NCBI GenBank assembly: GCA_000708835.1
Contig: DF237010.1
Span: forward strand, 62,001-126,000
Length of the DNA: 64,000 nt
DNA from: Klebsormidium nitens
Taxonomy: Eukaryota > Streptophyta > Klebsormidiophyceae > Klebsormidiales > Klebsormidiaceae
Direction of reading: 5' to 3'
Of this stretch, positions 1 to 10,542 are shown piece by piece. How positions within the stretch are numbered: the stretch's first letter is position 1; each line of letters opens with the position of its first letter. The notes beneath the pieces are model-generated. The model was not told where the DNA came from, did no database searches, and saw only the letters and a list, made by a program, of their open reading frames with translations. A program made the position numbers and the translations under genes.

Positions 1-1
1 C

Positions 2-70
2 AGCTATGCTGCCTTGGAGGGAAGTCTGGCGAAAGTGGAGGAAGCTCTCAAGAACCTCAGCAGTGGATGA
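2..70 (+). CDS. Possible last exon of a gene that begins left of the window (partial)
   Basis: From base 2 one frame reads 22 residues, beginning SYAALEGSLAKVEEAL, and stops at TGA 68-70. The residues suit an amphipathic helix with regular spacing of Leu, Ala and charged positions, as expected of a real C-terminus. The window opens with CAG, which could itself be a splice acceptor. The protein cannot be identified from so little. The alternative is that it is chance; the other frames here stay open longer but read as less protein-like sequence. Confidence 0.3.
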   Translation, partial: SYAALEGSLAKVEEALKNLSSG

Positions 71-1206
71 TGACACTCATTCTATCGAAGGCGTCCTTGC
101 TCGATCGCTTGCATGCGCACTCGCCTACAAATCTCGTTTCTTGGATGCTTATCGTGTCTCGTAGGGAGCATAAGTGTTCCGGTTTCGGTCCAGTTTGACC
201 GCAGCTTAGTCTAGCTAGGCGCCGCTGCTTGAAAAATGATCCCACGGTGAATCAAGTCAGCAAACGCGGATGCGAATATATATGATCACGAGATCTGACT
301 TATGCACCCACATGCTCATGTTCATGGCTTCGCGTGACACGTTCGGGCACCTGGCGTGCGCAGTTGGACGCTCAGTTCAGGTTAGACTCTCGGTTCAACG
401 AAGATTTGATCAGGCCGCGCGAGAACAATCGGCACGAGCCTGTTTATAATCATCGACTATACACCAATTGAACATGTCAGTGTGCGCCCGGCTGCATGGG
501 CGGTTTGAGTCCTATGCCAGTGACAATCGCGCGATTGATCTCGTAAGACGGTTCACCATGAGTATCGGCTATTGAGATAGGTACCGGCGTGCCATGCCGA
601 GTAAAGTCTTCGAAACAGCTTTCTCGCGGTGTTGATGAGCGGGCCAATGTACGACTCCAGATTGTAATTGCCATCTCCAATACAATAGCTAGCGTGAATC
701 TTGTAAACGATTCAATTCCACTTCAACTTCGTCTAGCATATCCCTAGTCCACAACTCGTTTCGAGCCCTCTGACAACATTAACTATTTTGCAGCACGGTA
801 GCTCAACTGGATAACTGGATGTTACAAAGTTACCGCAAACTCGATCGAGGTCGAGGCCATAAAGTCTTCAATTTACGGCGTCCGCGAGCGGAAACAAGCC
901 TCGGCGTCAGAGTTGTCGAGTCAAAAATGAATGATATATAGGCCAACGTTGCACGCCCACTGCTTTGCAAATCCCTAGCCCAGCCCCTGATTGAGCTTCT
1001 CTGAATCGCTCAGCAGAAAGCTGTGTACAGAGAGCATGGTCGTCGAACTACGCCCTCTCTAAAAGGCTGTCATATTGATCAACTGCAAAACGGACCCAGC
1101 CTGATCTCTCCAAGAATGTATCCAAAAGCATTTACGTCTAATCGGCAACACCACACCCCCATCATTCAACAACGTGAGCAGAGCAGCCCCAAATATCTCA
1201 CAATTA
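71..1206. other. Gene-free stretch downstream of the alternative oxidase gene
   Basis: No reading frame here carries a recognisable domain or plausible exon structure. The part next to 1207 should hold the 3' untranslated region of the alternative oxidase, which is read leftwards. I see no RNA gene or long repeat. Confidence 0.5.
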
Positions 1207-4200
1207 CTAGTGGTAGCCAATTGGTGCAGGGGACTCCTTGAGATCCTTTCCTTCCGTCTTGATGTTCTGCAGCGACGAGGCAACTGGCGCGTAAGCATTT
1301 GCTGCCCTCGAGTTCCTCGATGAAGCACAAGTAGCACATGCAGACAGGCGGCCAGGCAAACCTCAACCCCCATCAATCGCGGAACTACAATTTGGAACCC
1401 TTCAGCGGGCCCGAAGCACAGCGCACGTGAGAGAAGCAGGCCAGTCTGCCAATCTTCACTACCTAAATCCGAAACCATGCAAAATGGCGGACAAGTGCCA
1501 ATTCTACGTCCAAGTTCGACATTCTCCTTTCTCTCTGTCCGTATCCAATAGGAGAACAGAGTTACTGCAATTCTTAATCGCTTCTCATGTGCTCACCGCG
1601 GCGTAGTGGTTGACGTCCCGGTGGTGCGCCTCGTCGGCCCTGACCGCGAGGACCACGTCGCGCAGCTTGGCATCCTTGGGCAGCCGCCAGTAGTCGATTG
1701 CAATCGCGGGGGCGGCCGTGTTGGCGATCTTGCCGCTGTCAATGGCCTCCAAGTAACTGCGAACGCGAGAGGAAGCTCCTACTTATGGCCGTCGATGGGG
1801 TTTAAAGCCGTAACCAGAGCCCCGCCTTGCGGGTTAAGGAGGTTGTGGAAGAAAGACGTCAACATGGAGTCAAAACGGAAAGACGGCACGCCAATTCAAG
1901 GAAAGTGGAATAGAGGAGAGAGCACAATCAAGTGGAAACTGGGAGGCCTCAAACGGAGTCGCAGGTTACTGGCGACGATGACGGACCTCACAATGTCTCA
2001 GTGTGAAGGAGGCGGCAGGACAACAGGATGTACAAAACGGATACACACGCTCAACAAGATAAACAGCAAAACTTAGACACTAATCAAGCACGCGGTCGAG
2101 TCCTTACTGCGTGTAAGAGATGACGGCCTCCTCCTCCAGGTATCCCACGATGCGGTGGCAGACCTTGGGCCACAGGACGTACGCCACAAAGTAGGCGTTG
2201 AAGAAGACGCCCTGAACCGCGAACACGAGCGCGCGCTCCCACAGCCGCGGCTTGGTGATCTCCACGAACGTCATCAGATGCATCCGCTCGTTCTCGGCTT
2301 CTTCTAGCAGCGCCTTGATCCAGCCGCCGCTGTGCTCCATGCGCCGCAGCGACTTGCAGTGCAGCAGCATGCCCGCCACCTGGCAGGCGAGGAGGGGAGC
2401 CACGTCAGGAGACTGAAAAGTCGACAATTACACGAAAAATACTCGAGGCGGAAAGCAGGGAGTGTGAACGGTATACTGGAGAAACTCATCCTAGTGTAAC
2501 CAGGCCTGAGGTCATTGAAAACTTGTTAAAGTCGAGTCGAATGAGAAGATTTGCTTACAAAAAGCAGAATCTCGTATCTAAACGATGTCAGAAGAAGCGA
2601 CTTTAGGTTAATGGATAGTGTTTCTAAAGGAAAATCAGTATCTGGAGCATGTGCCCACAACCTGCTCAAGTGCTAAGACGGAGTCAAGCGGCTTTGCACT
2701 CACCATACCAGGGACAGCAGCCACAGTCTCGAGCATGACAGCACGGCAGCCCCACCGCTTCTGCAAAAAACGGAAGCATAGCCAAGTAAGAGTGCTGCGC
2801 AAGTGATCAACACCACCAGCTGCATGAAGCAAGACCAATCACGAAATTGTGTGGGGCATTTGGAAAATGTAAACTCTGACAAGTTTACGCACGGACTCTG
2901 AGCAGCTTCTTCGAGATTTTTTCCTTTGTGTCTACAACTGATTGTGGGTACATGATTCCTCGGTGAACTCCAGGAGCTTCTAGTAGCACCTCCTGACAGA
3001 CGACAGACGATAGACGATAATAGGACATACTTGAATTGTGGAAAGACCCATGGACCAGCAGTGACAGCATAAATGCAACATAACGGGATCAATCTATTCT
3101 GCCTAATCAGAAACAGCAATTCCAATCTCACCTGGAATAGCGTATCGGCCCAGAACCTCAGGAACTTGACCGTCTTGAGCGCCACCCAGTCTGCAACACC
3201 AGAGACGGGCCAGTGCTTCTCGAGGTCCACACTGGTGTCAGCCTGGTACGAGTCTGCCGGCTGCATCAGATAAACCAAAACGGAGCCGTCAGTCAGACTG
3301 ATACCCAGACATAACGGGCTGTGAAGATCGCGTACTCCGGGGGAAAAGGATTGAAATCAGTATGATCGCAAAACCCAACCAACCGTTTCTAAGAAACTTC
3401 AAGAAAGAACGTTCGCGTGAATGAAGAGTTCCCGTGCTATACTCTTCATCACATCAACTTACGAATCGAAACACAGGCAATGTTCATCTCAATCCCTACA
3501 ACACATGATGGTCATCCAGATCCTGGCGTCACCGTCAGATGTCATCATGGTCAATGTATCAAGTGCATAGATTAGACAAGAACCTAACTCTTAAGGCAAG
3601 CACCACTAGGCAGAAACCTTTGAAGTGGCAAATTCACAGAGGCCCAGAACAGCGCCACTCACCGTGAAAGAGTGCCACACCCAGGGGGTGCCATCGACCT
3701 TGTACAGCTGCTTCCTGCGAATCCCCCAGTAGTCATACTTGCCCTCGGCCAGCTCCTTATCCACCTGCGCCTCTGACTTGTTCATTGGCTGGCCCTCATG
3801 CTTGTATGCTGCTCCAGTGGGGGGGCTGACCACCGCAGACCCTTGCTGCAAGGGAGGCTTGGCAGAAGTGGCATACACCCTTGTGCCTGGAGGGGAGGAG
3901 AGAGCAGGCTGGTCATTGGAAGCAGTTGCTTTTCTGGTCCCTTGATTTTAAAAAGCCAATCTGAAGTTGAATGAAACTTGCCATGAGAACCCCTGCCTAT
4001 TGATGGTTGACAACCTTAAAAGATCTCATGTCGGCACCAGACGCATCAAGTGAACTGGAAGCACGTCAGTAGTACGAAAGGTTCAACCAATCAATCCGTG
4101 CAGGATTGATCATTGCATCAGGACCATCAGGCTGATTATATCCAAGAAGTGCACACCAGACATCAAACACCTGATGGGCAACTCCTATACCACTCACCAA

Positions 4201-4516
4201 GAGACATGTTGTCAAATGAATCAAAGGCTTGGAACTTGGTACTGGGAAGACTGCAGTCCCTGGTGATGGCCCCCTGCTGCAGGCTCCAAGACCCCACGTT
4301 GGCACTGCTTCCCGTGGCGCTCTTTGAATCCGTGCCTGTTGTCAGGTTCAGAGGATGCGACGGGATGGCACTGCTGGCAGACCATGATGCAAACTGCCTG
4401 GCTGCGATGATGAAGAGGGGGGAGTTGGGAATGGCGCAGTGGCTGTTGGCGAGCAGCCCACCGCTCAGCTGCGTGACGCTCTTTGCGAGGGCAGCGTGGA
4501 CGACCATGTTGCTCAC
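1207..4516 (-). CDS. AOX: Mitochondrial alternative oxidase (ubiquinol oxidase)
   Basis: This enzyme passes electrons from ubiquinol directly to oxygen at the inner mitochondrial membrane, bypassing complexes III and IV. Seven exons close in frame to 406 residues: 4198-4516, 3663-3886, 3132-3260, 2704-2760, 2108-2379, 1597-1756, 1207-1266. The first exon is Ser/Ala-rich and basic, which suits a mitochondrial presequence. All di-iron ligand motifs are visible: Glu235 in [10 protein letters not shown], Glu274 and His277 in AENERMHL, the Glu cluster at 325-327 in EEEAVISY, and Glu376 with His379 in ADEAHHRD. The C-terminus PAPIGYH is typical of plant forms. One oddity: the regulatory CysI position is Ser179, exactly 50 residues before CysII (Cys229 in RWGCRAVM), the spacing known in plants. 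The start ATG at 4516 has a second in-frame ATG three codons later. Confidence 0.95.
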
Positions 4517-5325
4517 TGTAGACAGCCCAGAAGAGCTGATGCACGAAGCGCTGTGTGCAAGAAGCTTCTAATCCGAGTGTTGTTGAAAGTTGCGTAGATT
4601 GGATTATGGAGATTGCAAAGAGAACGAGTGGAAGAATTTGGTTCAATCCTGCTTTGATGTTCGAAGGCATTACATAAGCGCCTGCCAATTCTATTGCAAT
4701 GGACGAACGTCGAAGCAATGATGCTATTACGTAGTGTCTACGAAAAGGTGGCGCATGAAGCCTGCAAGCCTGCAGTTTCTGTCAACACCACCCCGCGGGC
4801 CTGGTTTGCTGAAACCTTGCAGTCGTGCTGCATTTTGCTCTGGTTTGCCAGCTGAGGCTGCACAATGCCGTGCTTTGATTCTCGAGTTCACGCGACATTT
4901 TGTTCCCAATTGAGCGAATGAGTAGCAAACAGCTGGCAAGGTAACGCAACCGCAAAAGCAATCATCCCTTTATTTCCGGTACGGCGGCCGAAGCCTAAGG
5001 CCGTCGGATCTTGCAAATTGAGTATGGAATGTCTCTCAACCGTCCGATGCATCAAACTTACATATGAACATCCGATTGGTCCTCATCGCCGCTCCAGACT
5101 CAGAGTCATGGCTATTCGCATATTCCTGTACGTACATACCTAGTTGTGCTGCCGAATACCTTATCCAGAGGGCTTGAACCAACCTCTTCCTTTTGAAGCT
5201 GCGTTGCTTGAAAGAGTGAGGCGATATTGGAGAAGGGAGTCTCCTTTAATCTGACCCTCAGAAGGTATTTGTCTGCCTCTAGCAGCTAACGACAGTTTTT
5301 GGAATTGTAGAACAAGCGGGCCAGC
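4517..5325. promoter_or_regulatory. Head-to-head spacer between AOX and SLU7
   Basis: An 809-bp region lies between two diverging start codons, so it must hold both promoters and both 5' untranslated regions. No coding exon is convincing. I could not pick out a definite TATA box or factor site for either side. Confidence 0.55.
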
Positions 5326-7515
5326 ATGGCAAGCGCCAATGTCAACTTCAAGTCGCGCGATGAGCATCGCAAAGCAGTGGAGTTGGAGGAGGCAAGGAAG
5401 GCAGGCCTTGCTCCTGCAGAATTGGACGAAGATGGGAAAGAAATCAATCCCCATATTCCCCAGTACATGTCCTCTGCTCCTTGGTACCTGAATCAAAGTG
5501 GGCCTGGGTTGAAGCATCAGAAGAATTGGAAAGAGGGGGGCAGCATCAAAAAGCAGTGGTATGACAGAGGGGCGACGACATTTCAAGCGTCCAAGTTTAG
5601 GAAAGGGGCCTGCCAAAAGTAAGTTTCGTTACCAGCTCAGAAACAAGCACAGCATCATTGGTTCTTTTATAGTTTTGAGGTCGTGAACAGGTCTACAGAG
5701 GACATCTTCAACTCGTTGGTCTTGCACCTTCCTTGCAATTACCTTAAGTACTTTCGTTGTGAAAGCCAGAGATGTATCCAGTTGTATATTTCAATAGTTC
5801 GCGTTTCGTGCTTCATGATTGTCTTGTATCAACACCACTTCGTAAATGTGTCCGGAAAGGTTTAAGGTCCACTTGCTGTCTTGCCAGTCATCATTCTTGT
5901 CCATTCTTACTAGATCAGCAGGATCGGTAAGCGGCATGATTTTTTGAATTTCAGGAGTTGATTTGGAACAACACTCTCGGGCAGCGCGTCGATCACAATG
6001 CCGATTCGTCGTCGGTCGTGGATGCCCTTGTGAGCACATTGTGTTTGTGGGTCAGCAAGCACACAGATGATAGAGAAATGCTTTTGGAACCCAACCTACT
6101 CAACCCTATTACAAATGTTGACGCTAGTATGTGCTGAAACCTTGTGCAGCTGTGGTGCCATGACGCATGATTCCAAGCTGTGTCTGGAGCGGCCGCGCAA
6201 GCTGGGGGCCGTCCACACCAACAAAAATATCGCCGCGGACGAGAAGGTGGAGGAGATTGAGCTCGACTTCGAGGGGAAGCGGGACCGCTGGAATGGGTAC
6301 GATCCGAGCACGTATGCCCGGGTGATTGACACGTACCAGAAGCGGGACGAGCTGCGGCAGAAGGTGGTGCGGGAAGAGAAGCTCAAGAAGAAGTTTGCCA
6401 AGGCGGCCAATGGGGAAGGGGCCATTGAAAACGGGGAGAAGAAAGACGGGTCGGACAGTGAGAGCGAGAGCGATGAGGAGGGGCAGGATGAGGCCAAGCT
6501 GGACGAAAGCAAGCAGATGGATTTCGGCAAGGTGGAGAAGCGCGTGAGGACGACGGGGGGTGGGGCGACGGGCTCGGTCAGGAACCTGAGAATTCGAGAA
6601 GACACGGCCAAGTATCTCATCAATTTGGATATAGAATCAGCGTACTACGATCCTAAGACGCGGTCCATGAGGGAGGACCCGAACCCGGAGAAGGCGCCAG
6701 AGGAGAAGTTCTTTGCGGGGGACAATGCGTGGCGGGGCAAGGGCGAGGCAGAGCAGTTCAAGCAGCTGAACATCCATGCGTGGGAGGCACTGGAGCATGG
6801 GCAGGACATCCATATGCAGGCCACGCCGTCGCAGGCGGAGATGCTGTACAAGGAGTTCAAGGTCAAGAAGGAGAAGCTGAAAGGGGCCACTAAGGAGGCA
6901 GTCCTGGCCAAGTATGGAAACGCGGCGGCCGCGGACAAGCCCCCCGATGATCTGCTGCTGGGGCAGACAGAGGCGTTCATCGAGTACGATAGAACGGGGA
7001 AGCCGCTGAGGGGTGACAAGATCGTGGTGCCGCGGAGCCGGTATGAGGAGGACGTGCTGATAAACAACCACACTTCGGTGTGGGGATCGTGGTGGAAGGA
7101 CGGGCAGTGGGGGTACAAGTGCTGCCGGCAGACGATGCGTAACAGCTACTGCACGGGGCAGGCGGGGATAGAGGCGAGCGAGGCAACGGCAGCGCTGATG
7201 CAGAGCAACGTGGAAAGGAAGGAAGCGGAGCCAGAGGTGGTGCGCGAGCGTGAGGAGAAGAACACGGCGGCGTGGGGGGAGGACACGCCTGACGATGTGC
7301 AACTAGACCGGGAGAAGTTGAAGGACGCGCTCAGGAAAGAGCAGGATAGGGCAAGGGACGTAGAAAGGGACGAGCGAAAGAGGAAGTATAATGTCACGTA
7401 CAGTAGTGATGTGACGGCAGAGGAGATGGAGGCGTATCGCTTGGTCAAGTCAAGGACAGATGACCCAATGGCGGCCTTCTTAGGAAAAGACGGCGACGTA
7501 GAGGACGACATCTAG
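5326..7515 (+). CDS. SLU7: Pre-mRNA splicing factor SLU7
   Basis: SLU7 acts at the second catalytic step of splicing and helps hold the freed 5' exon while the 3' splice site is chosen. Two exons, 5326-5618 and 6150-7515, join in frame to 552 residues, close to the plant length. The N-terminus (DEHRKAVELEEARKAGLAPA, then INPHIPQYMSSAPWYLN) matches the conserved SLU7 block. A CCHC zinc knuckle spans the intron junction: Cys96, Cys99, His104 and Cys109. It is followed by the family signature KRDRWNGYDPSTYARVID near residue 145. The middle is acidic and the C-terminus is charged and likely coiled. It starts 809 bp from AOX in the opposite direction. Confidence 0.96.
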
Positions 7516-8643
7516 TGCTGGGATGTTCCTTGGGTAGGAGAACAAAGTCTCGTTGTGTTGTCGTGCTTCTGACAGGATACCTCTCATGCAGTCCAGCTTC
7601 GGATGTGTACATCGCCCTGGCATTCAGTCGATAGTGTGCCAAGATATGATGTTGAAGTATCGGGACAGGGCGCATGCCGCCAATCTTGACTTGGAGAGCT
7701 TGATAGCGATCGATAAGGGCTAAACGATGGACCCTGTGAGTCACTGTAAAGCCACCAATTTCGGGCCTGCTGAAGCTCGCGGCGATCGATCCGTCTCCTT
7801 AGCATGACCTGTCTTCAATGTTCGCCAACCCTTTTTATTACCGCGGCAAGATACCAGGAGCTTTCAATGAGAATATTTTGCAGCTCGATCGATTTTGCAC
7901 ATGCTGCCCGGGTCACTCGTGCAATCGATCTTTAATGCACTCATGCAGACGATCAGGATCCTGGAGTATATCTTCGATTGCATGGCCATATATGATCCCA
8001 TATGAGCTGACACAAACTTACAGGATTGCACTTGCAACTTGGCAAGTTCGTATATGATGATACAGCATATATCATAAATTTCGTGGCCAGAGCACTAGAG
8101 CACACACACAGTCGACGATCGCAATTCTGCAAGCTCTTGCGCCAGAGGGGCATGCGGCTGGAGGGGAAGACCACGTACCGTCACTGTGTAATACAGATTA
8201 GCCACGCAGCTATAACAGTAACAATAACAATAACAATATCGATATGAACAATAGTCGTTGGCCAAGCCAACGATCAAAGCTATGCGCATGGCCCTGGCAT
8301 GCCCATGCAGGGCCGCAGGCTATTCAATTAGGCCCAACTTTAGTACGTACTCAACACATGCTCGGTCTAGGCCTAAAAACTCCCAGAACTTTTGCAATCA
8401 TCAGGTCATCAGGCGCAGATCCGTTCACTGCGCATCTTAATACACTTGCTTTTGATATGATGAACAACATACCATTCCGCTTTGGCAAAAGAATGTTGAA
8501 CCGATGACTGGGTGCAGAAAACTTACGACAATCTTTGCACCATCATGTGATTGAAGCAGCATCATGTCACGCCGTTTTAGGCTGTTTCGTTTCTTTAATC
8601 AACTCAGATTATTCCCAAGGTCGAGTACTCTCTATATCTATAT
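7516..8643. other. Convergent spacer between SLU7 and OSTC
   Basis: This stretch should hold the two 3' untranslated regions. No credible exon is present. It contains a short AACAAT-type microsatellite near 8218-8240 and a small ATCTAT run near 8633-8646. It also has many short palindromic words such as CATATG and GCATGC between about 7980 and 8340. Confidence 0.5.
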
Positions 8644-9968
8644 CTACTGGGAGTTCACTAGGTAACCCGGGACCTTGAATCGAAGGAACAGAATGGCCAT
8701 CTGATAAGAGAACCAGAAGCCAAACTGCAAACGAAGTTTCAGAAGCATTGAGAACAGCTGCCATGAATGGGCCCACAAGGGTTTGTATGCAGCTGTGCAT
8801 CACACCATGACATTAGAAAGCAGGCCACTGGGCCTCGACTAAAACTCCTTTCCAGAAAGACCCTGGCAAGGCAGCTCTACCTCAATCACCATACAAAAGA
8901 TTCACGTCAATCTAGAAGAGCTCAAAAAGCTTACCGCTCCTGCGCCCAGAAAACCAAGCCGAGTGTTCCTGCCTTTGCTCTTGTCCGCCGCTGCGTCAAG
9001 AGCTAGGAGCGACACCCCTCCTAGGACAATCATGAAGCCTGCGGAGAGCCCCTCAATGATGTACTGCGAGTTGACACGACCCTCCATGAAAACCACCGGC
9101 CGTTGAGCGCCAGTCCGCGGATCCTGAAACAAAGGGAGCGTGCCCCTGATTGGAAAAGAGCATTGTGACAAGCGAGTCAACAGTTTACTAGGAAGGTGGC
9201 AGGTTCATCCATCATCAAGTTTGCACCCTTTTGGTGACAGACATCCAAGATTTGCTGATGGGGGCCTGCTCCAGAATAACAATTTTGGGCCTAACGCTCT
9301 TCCTTGAAGAAAAGGCAGGCTGCAAGGCTCCCCCTTGCGAAGGGGCTGGGGGCACCCACCTGGATAACGCCCATCCCTGGCGGCTCCTGGATGACATCAA
9401 AGACTAGGCCACTGATGACAAAGAAGTAGCTGATGAGGACCAGCGCAAAGACGGTCATAGCACTGGGTAGGCTGACCTGCAGGGGAAGCAATGCGCAGCG
9501 TCAAAGCTGGTTCTGGTCCAACAGCTAAGATATTGGAAGCTTGCACCATACCACCACCACCGCAAAACGCTAGCGCACACCTGACAATGTAATATAGACT
9601 TGTAAGGATTGGGTGCCATACTTGATCAAACAATTTTGAGAGTATGATAGAATTTAGTTGACGAATTGGTCATGGTGGACATGTATCAAACTTATTTCCC
9701 CCCCTTGTTCTTTTTGACTGATAAGGTGTCCAAATACAAGTACTAAAACTCTGCCTCCTCCAATTGCCTGACACACAAATACGTAGGAGGAAAAGCGCAA
9801 TGCATCTGCAAATGACTTTCTGAAGCTGGAAGAGTGGTGCCAAAACAATATGTGAGCCCGATCGAAGAAGTCAGTGGTGGTGCAGCTTGCCTTTGGAACT
9901 CTTAGCCTGAGTTTCGGAGGCCGCAGGAACAGAAAGAGCGGTTGGAGCAGGTAGTAGAACGGATCCAT
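8644..9968 (-). CDS. OSTC: Oligosaccharyltransferase complex subunit OSTC/DC2 (OST3/OST6-like small subunit)
   Basis: This small ER membrane subunit of the oligosaccharyltransferase, which adds N-glycans to nascent proteins, helps link the enzyme to the translocon. Four exons (9891-9968, 9360-9476, 8935-9123, 8644-8724) give 154 residues. The family blocks appear in order: a basic N-terminus with PPKLRLRVPK, first membrane span LPSAMTVFALVLISYFFVIS, then VFDVIQEPPGMGV, RPVVFMEGRVNSQYIIEG, a second span at FMIVLGGVSLLALD, and a third ending ILFLRFKVPGYLV. Intron 1 starts with GC (AAG followed by GCAAGC), a GC-AG intron; no GT donor nearby keeps the frame. The start at 9968 was chosen because the longer reading frame lacks an ATG. 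The gene is head to head with the acyl-activating enzyme. Confidence 0.92.
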
Positions 9969-10542
9969 CTCTACAGCAAGCCTACGGAGGAGGAATATGC
10001 AAATACGGTCGAAGCTTCTGCCAGCAACAGTCAATGCAGCTCAACAATTCTTCTGTGCCAACTCATTTAGATTATAGCCAATTCATTTGCAGGTTGCAAG
10101 CTTGCCGGATGTGCGTCTGCTCTGCTTTGCCCTGAAGCTGTTTGCCTGCGCGCCCTCTCCCTCTGCTCTTGCCTCTGCAACGTTCTTCAGAACCTGCAAA
10201 GTTGCCAATTGCCAGCAGCTTGGATTGGCAGCAGCACATTCGCTGTTATAAGCAAAGTAAGGCGTCCTATAAGTGGAGATTACTTTTTATATTATATCAG
10301 GGTGACAGTCACACGTCCAACCGGGTATACTTGTATTCCACGGTAAATTCCTCCCTGATTCCAAAAATGCTCTGCCAACATCACTTTCAAAAGGCCCATA
10401 TTGCCCATTCCTGGCGCAGAAGGCAATTGCCCCAGGGCCAAAGCCACATGTTCTGTCCAGATAGCTACTAGCAGACGGTGGCGGCCAAGGGACAAGTAGG
10501 TACTTGCTTGTGAATTGTGTGTCTTCAACTCTAAGCATCACC
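9969..10542. promoter_or_regulatory. Compact head-to-head spacer between OSTC and the acyl-activating enzyme
   Basis: Only 574 bp separate the two start codons, the tightest divergent pair in the window, so promoter elements may be shared. A second in-frame ATG for the right-hand gene lies at 10504; the one at 10543 has the better context (CACCATGA). Confidence 0.5.

Noticed and set aside
1606-2076. 156-codon open frame on the plus strand
   Set aside because: It is antisense to the alternative oxidase exon with [11 protein letters not shown] and its intron; the opposite strand carries the conserved protein.
6096-7302. Several long minus-strand frames over the SLU7 region (up to 221 codons)
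   Set aside because: They mirror the GC-biased third positions of SLU7 exon 2 and have no family features.
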